A stretch of 10,605 bases of DNA from Parvularcula sp964484475 (GTDB lineage Bacteria; Pseudomonadota; Alphaproteobacteria; Caulobacterales; Parvularculaceae). The DNA is taken from the NCBI GenBank assembly GCA_964484475.1, contig CAZAFU010000099.1:1-10605 (forward strand), read 5' to 3'. How positions within the stretch are numbered: position 1 is the first letter of the stretch; every line of letters starts with the position of its first letter. A model generated the notes under the pieces. That model saw nothing but the letters and a program-made list of their open reading frames with translations, was not told where the DNA came from and did not search any database. This document shows positions 1 to 8,201 of the stretch, piece after piece. The position numbers were made by a program, and so were the translations under genes.

Positions 1-2860
1 GCGCGCGCTCATGGAGCCAGACGGGGGCGTCGAACGAGGGCGCCTGCGCCTCGGTCCCAGCCCTCACCTCGCCGATATCGCCCGTCCGGAAACGGACAAC
101 TTCACCGCCCCATCCTGCTTCGGTCCGCTCGATCAGGTCATCGTCGATCTTGCCCAGTCCGAGCTCGACAAGCTCGTGCCAGGAACCGGGCTTTCTCTCC
201 CCCGCTCCGCAGACCACGAGATGTTCCTTCGCCCGGGTCATCCCGACATAGAGGAGCCTCTGATACTCCTGACGCTGCCGGGTTTCGGCCGTCTCACGCC
301 AGGTTTTCATCTGCTCGCTGTCTTCTTTTGAGGATCTCGGCAGGAGAACCGGAAGCGTCGTTCCGTCCTCCAGCGGGATGCCGATGATCGGGTTCTGGGA
401 CGGGTCCAGCCTCTTCTGATGCTCCGCGTCCGCCAGATAGACGATCGGTGCTTCGAGCCCTTTCGCGCCGTGGGTGGTCATCACCCTGACCCCCGTAGCC
501 GAAGCGGCGTCGAGCTCCCGCTTCTTGTCCACATGCAGGCGCTCCGCCCGGTAGAGGAACTGGTGTACCGTGCGCGGCTCCGTCTCCTCGAATGACATCG
601 TTTGCGCAAGGAACATCTCCACGGCGTCGCGGTAGTCCTGTCCGAGCCTCGAAGCCAGAGCGCCGTGCCCGGTACGCCCGTCGATCTCGCCTTCGAGAAG
701 CGAGGTCACGAGTGCAAACGGGCCGAGCCGCGCACCGGCGTCAAGAGCGCGAGTGAGGACATCCACCGCCTCGCGATAGGGGAGCCTCTCGTCGGCCCGG
801 CGCTTGAGGGTCAACCAGAGTTCGGTCTCCTTCCGCTCCGCGGCGAGACCGAAGAGTTCGTCCTCGGACCAGCCGAAGAATGGCGATTTGAGGAGGACGG
901 CCAGCGAGAGGCTGTCATCGGTATTCGCCGCAAAGCGCAGCAACGCGAGAAGATCCGCCACTGCCGCGTCCTCGAGCATCCTGACCCGGTCCGACCCGGC
1001 GCATGGAAGACCGCGCATTGCCAGAGCCTTGTGGATCGCGTCGAAGCGCGCGCCCCGCCTTTGCAACAGGATCAGGATATCCGATGCGTTCACCTGGCGG
1101 CCGTCCTGGCAGGCGAGACGTTCGCCGCGTTCGATCCGCGCGGCTATGTCTTCCGCGATCGCCTCGGCCAAGGCACTGTCGGCAGATCGCGCCTCTATTT
1201 CTCCGGCGGCAACAAAGGGCTCGAACTTCACCTTGTCCGTCTTCGGACAAAGTGGCCAGAGTTCGACGCAACCGTGGCGTCCGGCAAAGCGGCTGTCGTG
1301 GCGTTCGTAATCGCGGGAAAAGGCCCTGAAATCCTGCCTGTCGAAGACCGCGTCCACGCAATCGAGCACCGCCGGCGAGGTCCTGAAGGAGAGCGACAAC
1401 CTGTCCGTCGCGAGGCGCCCGGGTAGCCGTTCTTCGTAGCGCTGGCGCTGCTCGGCGAAAAGCGCGGCTTCCGCGCCGTTGAACATGTAGATCGATTGCT
1501 TCGGATCCCCCACCACGAACAGCGAGCGCAGCCTGTCCTGGCCCAGCGCCTCTTCGGTCGAGGCAATGATCTCCGCCACCAGTTGATCGAAAAGCCGCCA
1601 CTGGGCGAGCGTCGTATCCTGAGCCTCGTCCAGGAGCACGTGGTCGATCCCACTGTCGAGCCTGAACCTGACCCACGCATGATCGGCGTCCTGAAGAAGA
1701 CGCAGGGCACGGATGATCGAATCGTGGAAGTCGATGACGCCGCGCGAACGCTTCTCCTTCTCGTAGCAACGGAGCACCAGCCCCGCTATCGCGAAAAACT
1801 CACGGTTCTCCTCGAAATGGGCTCGTGCCATCAGGCGTTCGCGGCAGGCGAGGACATCGCGTTCGAAGGCCTCGAAATCCGTCCGAAGACCGATCAGTGG
1901 CGGCTGCTCCAGCCACTCGCCGAATTTCTTGGAGATACGTCCATCAGCGGTGTGGAATGTCGGTTTCAGAAGATGGCCGGTTCCGCCGGGCGCTTCGAGA
2001 TAGCATTCGAAGCCGTCCGCCAGTTCCGTCCGCTTCGGCCCCCCGACATCGCGCAGGCCACGGCAGACCTCACGGATGAAGGGCCTGTGCCGCTCGACCG
2101 TCTTCTCCCATTCCGCCATGATCCTCGCTTCATCGCAAGCGGCGTTGGGGCCCATCTCCTGCGAGAATCTGTCGATGAAAAGATCGAGAACCTCGGCCGA
2201 TCCTTCGGTGAGCTGAAGGTCGAGAAGATAACGCGCTGCCGCTTCGATCGCCCCATCGAGGGAAGTTCCCCTCGACGTCTCGCCTTCTTGCATCGCCCGG
2301 AACCGGGATGCGATCCGCCGCATCATGTCCGCATGGTGATGCTTGCCTTCCCAGAGAAGCCGCGAGACCTCCTCGACCGTCTGCCTCAGGAGTGCCTTGC
2401 TCTCCTCCTCGTCGAGGGGAACCACGCCCACGGCCAACCCCGCTTCCGTCGGGAAGCGGCCGAGGAGTGCGCCGCAGAAGCTGTGGATCGTCTGGATCTT
2501 CAGACCGCCCGGCACTTCGAGGGCCTGCGCGAAAAGCCGCCGCGCCTTGTCGAGATCGTCTCCCTCGAGGATGAGCCCCGTCTCCGCCTCGATCTGCGCA
2601 CGCAGCTCGTCATCGCCGAGGAGCGCCCACCCACTCAGCATCGAGAGCAGCCGCACCGACATTTCCGCAGCCGCTGCTTTCGTATAGGTGATGCAGAGGA
2701 TCGCGTTCGGCTTCGCCCCGCCGAGAAGCTCACGGATCACCCGGCGCACGAGGACATAGGTCTTCCCCGTCCCCGCATTGGCGGAAACCCACGCGGAACG
2801 GGAAGGATCGCCCACACGCCGCTGGATCTCGCCTGTCCGCTTGAGAAGGTCAGCTTCCAT
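1..2860 (-). CDS. addA: AddA, double-strand break repair helicase-nuclease subunit (3' end beyond window)
   Basis: AddA is the UvrD-type ATPase/helicase and nuclease half of AddAB, which unwinds and resects DNA ends for RecA-dependent repair in the cytoplasm. The reading frame is open from the ATG to the left edge, giving 953 codons. All superfamily 1 helicase motifs are visible: Walker A AGTGKT (residues 29-34), motif Ia ILCITYTKAAAAEM (54-67), QTIHSFC (123-129), Walker B LLDEAQDT (D411, E412), GDPKQSIY (D452), SFRTSP (R493), TTHGAKGLE (H797) and LLYVGMTRAKEHL (R876). Family members are roughly 1,100-1,200 residues, so the missing part is the C-terminal PD-(D/E)XK nuclease domain. The start is well supported: GGAGGG lies 6 nt upstream, and the ATG overlaps the addB stop by 11 nt, implying coupled synthesis of the two subunits. 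No frameshift is seen. Identification is secure; whether the nuclease domain is intact cannot be judged. Confidence 0.96.
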   Translation of the reverse strand, partial: MEADLLKRTGEIQRRVGDPSRSAWVSANAGTGKTYVLVRRVIRELLGGAKPNAILCITYTKAAAAEMSVRLLSMLSGWALLGDDELRAQIEAETGLILEGDDLDKARRLFAQALEVPGGLKIQTIHSFCGALLGRFPTEAGLAVGVVPLDEEESKALLRQTVEEVSRLLWEGKHHHADMMRRIASRFRAMQEGETSRGTSLDGAIEAAARYLLDLQLTEGSAEVLDLFIDRFSQEMGPNAACDEARIMAEWEKTVERHRPFIREVCRGLRDVGGPKRTELADGFECYLEAPGGTGHLLKPTFHTADGRISKKFGEWLEQPPLIGLRTDFEAFERDVLACRERLMARAHFEENREFFAIAGLVLRCYEKEKRSRGVIDFHDSIIRALRLLQDADHAWVRFRLDSGIDHVLLDEAQDTTLAQWRLFDQLVAEIIASTEEALGQDRLRSLFVVGDPKQSIYMFNGAEAALFAEQRQRYEERLPGRLATDRLSLSFRTSPAVLDCVDAVFDRQDFRAFSRDYERHDSRFAGRHGCVELWPLCPKTDKVKFEPFVAAGEIEARSADSALAEAIAEDIAARIERGERLACQDGRQVNASDILILLQRRGARFDAIHKALAMRGLPCAGSDRVRMLEDAAVADLLALLRFAANTDDSLSLAVLLKSPFFGWSEDELFGLAAERKETELWLTLKRRADERLPYREAVDVLTRALDAGARLGPFALVTSLLEGEIDGRTGHGALASRLGQDYRDAVEMFLAQTMSFEETEPRTVHQFLYRAERLHVDKKRELDAASATGVRVMTTHGAKGLEAPIVYLADAEHQKRLDPSQNPIIGIPLEDGTTLPVLLPRSSKEDSEQMKTWRETAETRQRQEYQRLLYVGMTRAKEHLVVCGAGERKPGSWHELVELGLGKIDDDLIERTEAGWGGEVVRFRTGDIGEVRAGTEAQAPSFDAPVWLHERA

Positions 2861-5800
2861 CACCGACCCTCCATTCGCGCACCCGCGCGAGGTCGTCGTA
2901 ATCGCCCGGATAGGACGGGTCGGGATCGATCTGCGAAACGAAGACCGCCTCGTCCTCGAACTGGCAGGACAGCCATTCGGTGATCTTCTCCTTCACCTCG
3001 CAGGTGGTTGTCCGCAGGGTATCCCCCGCCATCGTATCCTTGTTCCGCGGGCCCGCATCCCAGACCTTCATTTCCTTGCCCAGCCGGAGGAACGTCACAC
3101 GGGCGCAGGTTTCCTGAGGGAGATTGCCCAGCTTGCCTTCCTCGGCGATCATCGCCGCCACGTAGAGCTGGGGAGTGAAGTTCTGGTCGAGGCCGAGATT
3201 GTCGCCGCCTCCGCTCTTGTAGTCGACGATGTGATAGCCTCCGTCTTCCCTGTCGATGCGGTCGATCCGTGCCGTGAGCGTCACGCTCTCTTCGCCGACC
3301 GGCAACGCGATCTCGCCCTGGATCTCGACCCCTGCGCAGTGCCCGCGCTCCACAGCCCCCTGGTCGAAGGCGACGAAGTGACCGATGCTCTTCTCGAGAC
3401 CCGCGCGATTGAGCTCCGCAGCGGCGTAAGGGACGTCGTAACGCGCGATCATCTCGTCCAGCCGGTCACCGGTGAGTTCGTCATGATCGACATGGCCCGC
3501 TTCGATACGATCACGGACAAAGTCCTCGAACAGCGCGTGCAGGAGCTGCCCCCGCTCTCCCCCACCGAAGACCTTTCCGTAACCCTCGAGTCGCCGGAGC
3601 TTCAGTATGTTTCTGGCATAGATCGCGTAGGGATCACGCATCCACGTCCTGAGACTGCTGACGGAGACCTTTCGTGGCTTCAGGTGGCGCGGCACTGTCG
3701 GTGCGGGCCGGGGCGCCGGTGTCGGTGTCACCCGCGTCCCGTGCCGCTCCCCGCGCCATGCGCGCAGGCGGGGCGAGGCATCAAAGCCCCGGCACCTGTC
3801 GAGATTGGCAAGAATGCTTTCCAGGCGGATCATGAAGCGCGACGCCCGCTGGGGGCTTGATGCGTTCCGCTCTGCCCGCGTCAGCAGGACACGTGGCGAG
3901 GTCGCGAAACTCGCGAAGTCATGGGCCAGCCGCCCCACATCCATGTCCGGCGACGGCAGGCCCAGAATACGGCGGATGCCGTGCGAGAGGAAAGGATCCA
4001 CCGCCTCCTCGGCAGGCCAGATACCCTCGGCCAGCCCGCCGACCACGACGAGATCCGCTGTCTGGAGGCGCGCTTCGAGAACGCCGAGAATGGCAAGACG
4101 GGGATGCTGCCCACCTGGCTGGCGGAGGGTCTGCCCCTGGAGGATGGCATCGAAGAAGTGCGGCCATTCCTCGTCATCGACCTCCGGCAGGAGGCGCTCC
4201 GCCTGCAGAAGGGTCTGGAGATGCGCCTGTACCGCCTCACCATCCTCGAAGCGGTAGAGGCGTGCCGCTCCCGCTTCCCGCGGTGTCGCAGCGAGGCGTT
4301 CGGCTATGCTCATCAGTGCCCTGATACGCTCGCCGATACCTCTCCCGGATGGGAGATCATGCGTGAACGCTTCGCGCAGACGGATGATGAAGTCCCGCAA
4401 GGCGGCGGCAATCTGCTCCCGCTCCGCCTTGCCCCATTGCCTCTGGCAGGGCCGCCAGTCGTCTTCGAGGGACAGGAGGAGGCCGTCCCAGCCCTCACGC
4501 GGCGTTCGCCCGCGCAGGAACTGGTCGAACCGAGCAAGAAGCGGGCGTCGTTCCTTCGCATCGAGACCCAGGCCGAAGAGCTGGTGATGCACGAGAGCTG
4601 CAAGGTTCACCGCGTTCGAAGGCTCGACCATCAGGCGCGCAACGAGGCGCAGGAACGTCGCACGGAAACTCCCGCCGAGGGGCGCACCGCCACTGTCATC
4701 GATCTCCACGTCCCAACTGCGAAGCTTCGCAGCCACACGCCGCGCGAGATTCCGGTCGGCGGTCACGAGCACTCCGGTCTTGCCGGGCTCCTCGATCAGG
4801 GCGCGCAGTTCGAGGGCGATGAAATCGGCTTCCTCGTCAGTGTCCTGTGCGATCGCAAGTTGCAGCCCCTCGAGGCAGGCCCGGTCCGGATCGCTCTTCT
4901 CGAAAGCGACGAAGCGGTCATACCAGCGATGGGTACTCTCCGTGGGCATCAGTGCGAGGGACAGGAGCGCCCTGCGGCTCTCTTCATTTCGCGAGGTCTC
5001 CCTGTCGAGACTGGCCACGTCGGAGCGGGTCGCACCGTCGAACGTCTCTTCGAGGAGGATGCGGTAGGCGCTTTGGGGATGCGGCGGCTCGATCTCCGCC
5101 CATTCCGCCTCGGGCATCCCATGGTCGAGCCCCGGAAAGACCACACAGCCATGTTCGAGATGGGCAATGCGCTTCAGGAAGGTCCGCGACGAAGGGCTCG
5201 TTCCGAGAAACCCCGCAGCGATGATATGGTCCGTCTCGGGAAGGTCGGCCAGCTGCCCGGCGACGTCCTCGAGGAGGATAGCGCGACGCCTGCGCCCGTC
5301 CATCAACCCCTCACGGCGGGTCCATGCCGGCCAGAGCTCGGTGACCATGCGCAGGGTCCTGACCACATCCTTCCAGTGCGCGGCATGGTCGACGAACGCA
5401 GCATCCTGCAACAGCGCTTCCAGCTCGTCCGTGCCCACCCCGTATTCCGTCAGGGTATCGGCGGTCCTGCAAAGCGCATCGGCGGCACGCAGGGCCGCCG
5501 ACCAGCTCGGCCGGTCGTCGTCATGGGCATCGCGGTAAATCTGCGCAAGCTTCAGCTTGCGGATCGAAGAACTCGCCGCGGGGGGCAGCGGAGGTCCCAT
5601 CCGCTGGAAACCGAGGTCGAGCCCGCCATTCTCCTCGAGGTCCGCCACCGCCGTGATGCGCGGAAGAAGGAGCGTCCGCTCACCGGCGGCGTGCCTGAAA
5701 GCGGTCTTGAGTGTACGGACCGACCTCCTGCTCGGCACGAAGACATGAATCCGCGGGAGGTCGGCAACATTCCCGGCCCGCTCGACCAGGAGAGCCGCAA

Positions 5801-5876
5801 GATCGTCGAAGAACGGCCTGCCCGGGGAAAGGGAGAAGAGCCGCGCCTTGTCCTTGTCGTGATGATCGAAAGGCAA
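2850..5876 (-). CDS. addB: AddB, double-strand break repair nuclease subunit
   Basis: AddB partners AddA and supplies the second nuclease site of the end-resection complex. The product is 1008 residues, normal for the alphaproteobacterial AddB type. The N-terminus has the family-like pattern FVPSRRSVRTLKTAF near residues 46-60. The central region is an inactivated helicase-like fold with no Walker A motif. The C-terminal RecB-like nuclease is complete: RGQLLHALFEDF with H780, then TARIDRID, then HIVDYKSGGG with D885-Y886-K887. The ending PGDYDDLARVREW is also family-like. I see no CX2CX5C cluster of the kind that holds the Fe-S staple in Bacillus AddB. The start is a TTG, chosen because GGGAGG lies exactly 7 nt upstream and the frame begins 3 nt after the murU stop. 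Codon-aligned antisense frames over this gene are shadows. Confidence 0.96.
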   Translation of the reverse strand: MPFDHHDKDKARLFSLSPGRPFFDDLAALLVERAGNVADLPRIHVFVPSRRSVRTLKTAFRHAAGERTLLLPRITAVADLEENGGLDLGFQRMGPPLPPAASSSIRKLKLAQIYRDAHDDDRPSWSAALRAADALCRTADTLTEYGVGTDELEALLQDAAFVDHAAHWKDVVRTLRMVTELWPAWTRREGLMDGRRRRAILLEDVAGQLADLPETDHIIAAGFLGTSPSSRTFLKRIAHLEHGCVVFPGLDHGMPEAEWAEIEPPHPQSAYRILLEETFDGATRSDVASLDRETSRNEESRRALLSLALMPTESTHRWYDRFVAFEKSDPDRACLEGLQLAIAQDTDEEADFIALELRALIEEPGKTGVLVTADRNLARRVAAKLRSWDVEIDDSGGAPLGGSFRATFLRLVARLMVEPSNAVNLAALVHHQLFGLGLDAKERRPLLARFDQFLRGRTPREGWDGLLLSLEDDWRPCQRQWGKAEREQIAAALRDFIIRLREAFTHDLPSGRGIGERIRALMSIAERLAATPREAGAARLYRFEDGEAVQAHLQTLLQAERLLPEVDDEEWPHFFDAILQGQTLRQPGGQHPRLAILGVLEARLQTADLVVVGGLAEGIWPAEEAVDPFLSHGIRRILGLPSPDMDVGRLAHDFASFATSPRVLLTRAERNASSPQRASRFMIRLESILANLDRCRGFDASPRLRAWRGERHGTRVTPTPAPRPAPTVPRHLKPRKVSVSSLRTWMRDPYAIYARNILKLRRLEGYGKVFGGGERGQLLHALFEDFVRDRIEAGHVDHDELTGDRLDEMIARYDVPYAAAELNRAGLEKSIGHFVAFDQGAVERGHCAGVEIQGEIALPVGEESVTLTARIDRIDREDGGYHIVDYKSGGGDNLGLDQNFTPQLYVAAMIAEEGKLGNLPQETCARVTFLRLGKEMKVWDAGPRNKDTMAGDTLRTTTCEVKEKITEWLSCQFEDEAVFVSQIDPDPSYPGDYDDLARVREWRVGDGS

Positions 5877-5879
5877 GAT

Positions 5880-6587
5880 TCAGCCTCCCGCCTTCAGCCG
5901 GCGTTCGGCCTCGTGATGGCCGACGGGATCGCCAACATGCATCCACGCGCCATCGAAAAGGACGCCGCGAAAACGGCCCCTTTCCTCGGCAATCTTCCAG
6001 AACTTCCGGGTGGAGACCTTCTCGATCGGGGCACCACCGAAGAGGGATGGCCGCAGGAGCTGCAGACCCGTGAAGATCAGGGCTTCGCCTTCGCTCTTCG
6101 GCAGGATCCGTCCGTCCGCCGTCAGGGCGAAATCCCCCTCGCCCCGATACCCCGATGCGTTGTCCACCGGCACGAGGAGGAGGAGCGCGTCCACTTCGTC
6201 GCTCCACCTGTCGCGAAGCGTCACCGCAGGGTTCCGGGTACCGCCCCGGAGGATTGCGTCGGTGTTCACGGAGTAGAACGCGCCTTCGCCAAGGAGGGGA
6301 AGGGCCTTCAGGATGCCGCCACCGGTCTCGAGGAGCTGATCCCGTTCGTCTGAGATCGCGACGTCGCCGCCGATCCGCCGCTCGAGGTGCGTTTCGATCT
6401 GGTCAGCGAAGTGGTGGACGTTCACGACGAATTCGCTGACCCCGCCCTCCTTCAGCATCGACAGTGTATGGTCGATCAGCGGCTGGCCCGCGACCGGGAC
6501 AAGGGGCTTAGGGATGTCCGGGAATTTCGCCCTGATCCTGGTACCGAGCCCCGCCGAGAGGACCATGGCCTTCTGAAAGTCAGTCAC
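5880..6587 (-). CDS. murU: MurU-like N-acetylmuramate-1-phosphate uridylyltransferase
   Basis: Likely converts MurNAc alpha-1-phosphate plus UTP to UDP-MurNAc in the cytoplasm, the second step of the AmgK/MurU cell-wall recycling shortcut that bypasses MurA. With the GTG start the protein is 235 residues. It opens with the sugar-nucleotidyltransferase signature AMVLSAGLGTRIR (residues 7-19), followed by PKPLVPVAGQP (26-36), NVHHFADQIETHL (56-68), LLETGGGI (85-92) and the metal-binding SVNTDAIL (D110). WMHVGDP lies near the C-terminus. The start is GTG at 6587, with GGAG 7 nt upstream; it shares an 8-nt GTGACTGA overlap with the amgK stop. An upstream ATG at 6659 would add 24 residues unlike the family. 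NTP-sugar transferases of this fold vary in substrate, but adjacency to amgK makes MurU the best call. Confidence 0.88.
   Translation of the reverse strand: MTDFQKAMVLSAGLGTRIRAKFPDIPKPLVPVAGQPLIDHTLSMLKEGGVSEFVVNVHHFADQIETHLERRIGGDVAISDERDQLLETGGGILKALPLLGEGAFYSVNTDAILRGGTRNPAVTLRDRWSDEVDALLLLVPVDNASGYRGEGDFALTADGRILPKSEGEALIFTGLQLLRPSLFGGAPIEKVSTRKFWKIAEERGRFRGVLFDGAWMHVGDPVGHHEAERRLKAGG
5884..5889 (-). promoter_or_regulatory. Shine-Dalgarno site fixing the TTG start of addB
   Basis: On the minus strand GGGAGG precedes the TTG at 5876 by 7 nt. It lies inside the last codons of murU, so ribosomes finishing murU are well placed to start addB. No ATG near this point competes with it. Confidence 0.75.
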
Positions 6588-7647
6588 GAAAAAGCTCCGG
6601 AGCAATGTCTTCGAGTTCGGTTTTGACGGGCCGGACCGCCGGACGGGCAAGATCCGCAAGAAAGTGCCTCCGTACCCGGTCGATCATGCCGAGATAGCGC
6701 TTCTTCCCGTCCCGATGGGCAAGCCGGGTGAACAGACCGAGGATCTTCGCGTTCCGCTGTGCCGCGAGAACAGCGTAGTCGGTTTCGAACCGGCCAGGGT
6801 CCGAGGCGGCCTGCACGCCGATGGCATGGACCGCCCGGGCCACCCCGACGCTCACGTCCCTGCGCGCGTCTTCGATCAGCGAGACCCAATCATAGGCCGC
6901 CTGGCCGATCATCATGTCCTGGAAATCGATGACGGCCAGGCCCTTCGCGGTGCTGATGATATTCTCGGCATGGAAGTCCCGGTGAACCCAGGACCGCGGC
7001 TCCGAGAGCGTGGCGAAGGTTTCATTCCAGGCCGCATCGAGCCGGCGGATCTCGTCATCCTCGAGCTTGCGGCCAATCAGGCCCGGCAGGTACCATTCGT
7101 GAAGCAGCGCGACTTCCGTCTCGTAGGCGAGGCGGTCATAGGTCTGGTAGGTCCAGCCCTCGGCGGCATCGGGCCCGGCACTGCACCCCTCGAGCCGCAG
7201 GAGAAGCTCCGCTGCCTGACGGTAGAAGGTGTCTTCGGCGCCTTCGTCCTCGCAGGCATTGGCGAGGGGCTCTCCGACGACCTCCTCGACAATGGCGAAA
7301 CCCTCGGCCTCCAAGGCTTCGAGAGTGCGCGGCGCGTCGATGCCGCACGAGCGCAGCACGTCCGCGGCCGCGCGTCCCGCTGCGAGGGCATTCCCCGCAA
7401 GTCGGGCGCAAGCGACATAGCCGAGCTCGCGCCGCTGTTCCTCGTCCGCTCCCGGTGGGCAGGGAGGCTCTGTCGCAGCACCCGGTGCGTCCACCAGCAC
7501 CGCCCTCGACGGCCCGCCGATGAGCCTGAAATAGAGCCGCGGCGAAGCATCGGGCACAAGCGGCTCGAGGCGTGCCCCGGACCATGGTGTTTGCGCGAGG
7601 AAACGATCACGCGCCGCGCTGCGGGCTTCGTCATGGGCGACGCTCAT
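6580..7647 (-). CDS. amgK: AmgK-like N-acetylmuramate/GlcNAc anomeric kinase (aminoglycoside phosphotransferase fold)
   Basis: Likely phosphorylates the anomeric hydroxyl of MurNAc (and GlcNAc), feeding MurU with MurNAc-1-phosphate. The 355-residue protein has the APH/choline-kinase fold. The N-lobe contains SPRLYFRLIGG and AVLVDAPG. The catalytic loop is HRDFHAEN (H222, D224, N229), and the metal-binding segment is VIDFQD (D241, D244). MIGQAAYDWVSLIED follows, as is usual for the family. The start is the ATG at 7647, which overlaps the tsaE stop as ATGA. The longer frame starting at 7797 would lie inside tsaE and adds 50 low-complexity residues. The Shine-Dalgarno match is weak, consistent with coupling to tsaE translation. 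Related phosphotransferases act on other substrates, but the murU neighbour argues strongly for AmgK. Confidence 0.88.
   Translation of the reverse strand: MSVAHDEARSAARDRFLAQTPWSGARLEPLVPDASPRLYFRLIGGPSRAVLVDAPGAATEPPCPPGADEEQRRELGYVACARLAGNALAAGRAAADVLRSCGIDAPRTLEALEAEGFAIVEEVVGEPLANACEDEGAEDTFYRQAAELLLRLEGCSAGPDAAEGWTYQTYDRLAYETEVALLHEWYLPGLIGRKLEDDEIRRLDAAWNETFATLSEPRSWVHRDFHAENIISTAKGLAVIDFQDMMIGQAAYDWVSLIEDARRDVSVGVARAVHAIGVQAASDPGRFETDYAVLAAQRNAKILGLFTRLAHRDGKKRYLGMIDRVRRHFLADLARPAVRPVKTELEDIAPELFRD
6595..6598 (-). promoter_or_regulatory. Shine-Dalgarno site supporting the GTG start of murU
   Basis: Minus-strand GGAG sits 7 nt before the GTG at 6587, within the 3' end of amgK. It favours the 235-residue MurU over a longer form starting at 6659. 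Confidence 0.55.
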
Positions 7648-8111
7648 GCCGTCAGTCCCGGGAGGATGGTCTCGATCCTCCTCGCCCAGGCCTCGCCCCT
7701 CGGCTCGAATGCCAGAATCCGCATGTCTTCCTGCCCCTGCCCGATGGTGATCCCGCAGCGCGCGTTGGGAAGAAGCCCCGCCGCCCGCTCCGGCCACTCG
7801 ATGATGACGATGCCCGTATCGAAGAGCTCTTCAAGTCCGAGTTCCACCGCCTGATCCGGGCTTTCGAGACGATAAAGATCCACATGATGGAGGGGGATGT
7901 CGAAATCGTAAGCCTCCACCAAAGAGAAGGTGGGGCTCGGAACGTCGATCTCGGCCCCGGCCCGCGTCCTGATCAGCGCCCGCGCAAAGGTCGTCTTCCC
8001 CGCGCCAAGCTCACCCGAGAGCGTCAGGCAGTCCCCCGCCTTCAGATAGGCCGCGAGATGCCTCGCCGCCCGCTCGGTCTCGGCGGCGGACCTGGTCGTC
8101 ACGGTGGTCAT
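7644..8111 (-). CDS. tsaE: TsaE, tRNA t6A37 modification ATPase
   Basis: TsaE is the small P-loop ATPase that works with TsaB and TsaD to put threonylcarbamoyl on A37 of ANN-decoding tRNAs. The 155-residue product shows Walker A GELGAGKT (residues 33-40) followed by TFARALIR, then DVPSPTFSLVEAYD, HHVDLYRLE and VIIEWPERAAGLLP, the standard TsaE blocks in order. I chose the ATG at 8111 because AAGGG lies 6 nt upstream. An ATG 15 nt earlier (8126) would add MKGHS and has no visible ribosome site. It is the first gene of the minus-strand operon and overlaps amgK by 4 nt. Identification is secure; the exact start is less so. Confidence 0.94.
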   Translation of the reverse strand: MTTVTTRSAAETERAARHLAAYLKAGDCLTLSGELGAGKTTFARALIRTRAGAEIDVPSPTFSLVEAYDFDIPLHHVDLYRLESPDQAVELGLEELFDTGIVIIEWPERAAGLLPNARCGITIGQGQEDMRILAFEPRGEAWARRIETILPGLTA

Positions 8112-8146
8112 GCTGTGCCCTTTCATCTCACGGCGTCGAGAGCGGG

Positions 8147-8175
8147 TTGGCGTTCGCGGATTGTGCCGCTATCCA
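8147..8175 (+). promoter_or_regulatory. Candidate promoter for the ferredoxin-mmcB pair
   Basis: TTGGCG (8147-8152) and TATCCA (8170-8175) are separated by exactly 17 bp, which would place the transcript start near 8182, about 20 nt before the ferredoxin GTG. This is the best hexamer pair seen in the divergent gap. Confidence 0.4.
8152..8166 (+). promoter_or_regulatory. Candidate LexA (SOS) box, imperfect
   Basis: GTTC, seven bases, then GTGC: seven of eight fixed positions match the alphaproteobacterial LexA box GTTC-N7-GTTC. It lies between the -35 and -10 hexamers of the ferredoxin-mmcB promoter candidate, where a repressor would block RNA polymerase, and it also touches the -10 of the tsaE promoter candidate. 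mmcB is a known LexA-controlled gene in Caulobacter. A 7/8 match is expected by chance in roughly one in twenty gaps of this size, so the call is tentative. Confidence 0.3.
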
Positions 8176-8187
8176 CCGGGGACTCAA
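8160..8187 (-). promoter_or_regulatory. Candidate promoter for the tsaE-amgK-murU-addB-addA operon
   Basis: On the minus strand TTGAGT (8187-8182) is followed after 16 bp by CACAAT (8165-8160), each a 4/6 match to the sigma-70-type consensus. Transcription would begin about 40 nt before the tsaE ATG. It overlaps the opposing ferredoxin promoter candidate. Recognised by eye only. Confidence 0.3.
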
Positions 8188-8189
8188 GC

Positions 8190-8195
8190 AAGGGG
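8190..8195 (+). promoter_or_regulatory. Shine-Dalgarno site supporting the GTG start of the ferredoxin gene
   Basis: AAGGGG lies 6 nt before the GTG at 8202. This GTG is the start that gives a normal-length ferredoxin; the same frame is open far upstream, antisense to tsaE. Confidence 0.65.
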
Positions 8196-8201
8196 ATAGC
8201 C

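Noticed and set aside
602..2983. Plus-strand open frames at 602-1426 and 1496-2983 opposite addA
   Set aside because: Same codon-aligned antisense effect; addA on the other strand carries every helicase motif.
3921..6353. Long plus-strand open frame of 810 codons opposite addB and murU
   Set aside because: It is codon-aligned antisense to both genes, which share a frame. Its stops would need the sense codons TTA, CTA or TCA, which are avoided in GC-rich genomes. The translation resembles no family.
6580..7797. Longer 405-residue form of AmgK
   Set aside because: The extra 50 residues lie inside tsaE, are low in complexity, and bypass the ATGA overlap at 7647.
6664..7854. Plus-strand open frame of 396 codons opposite amgK and tsaE
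   Set aside because: Antisense shadow of amgK, running on into tsaE; no recognisable domain and no ribosome site.
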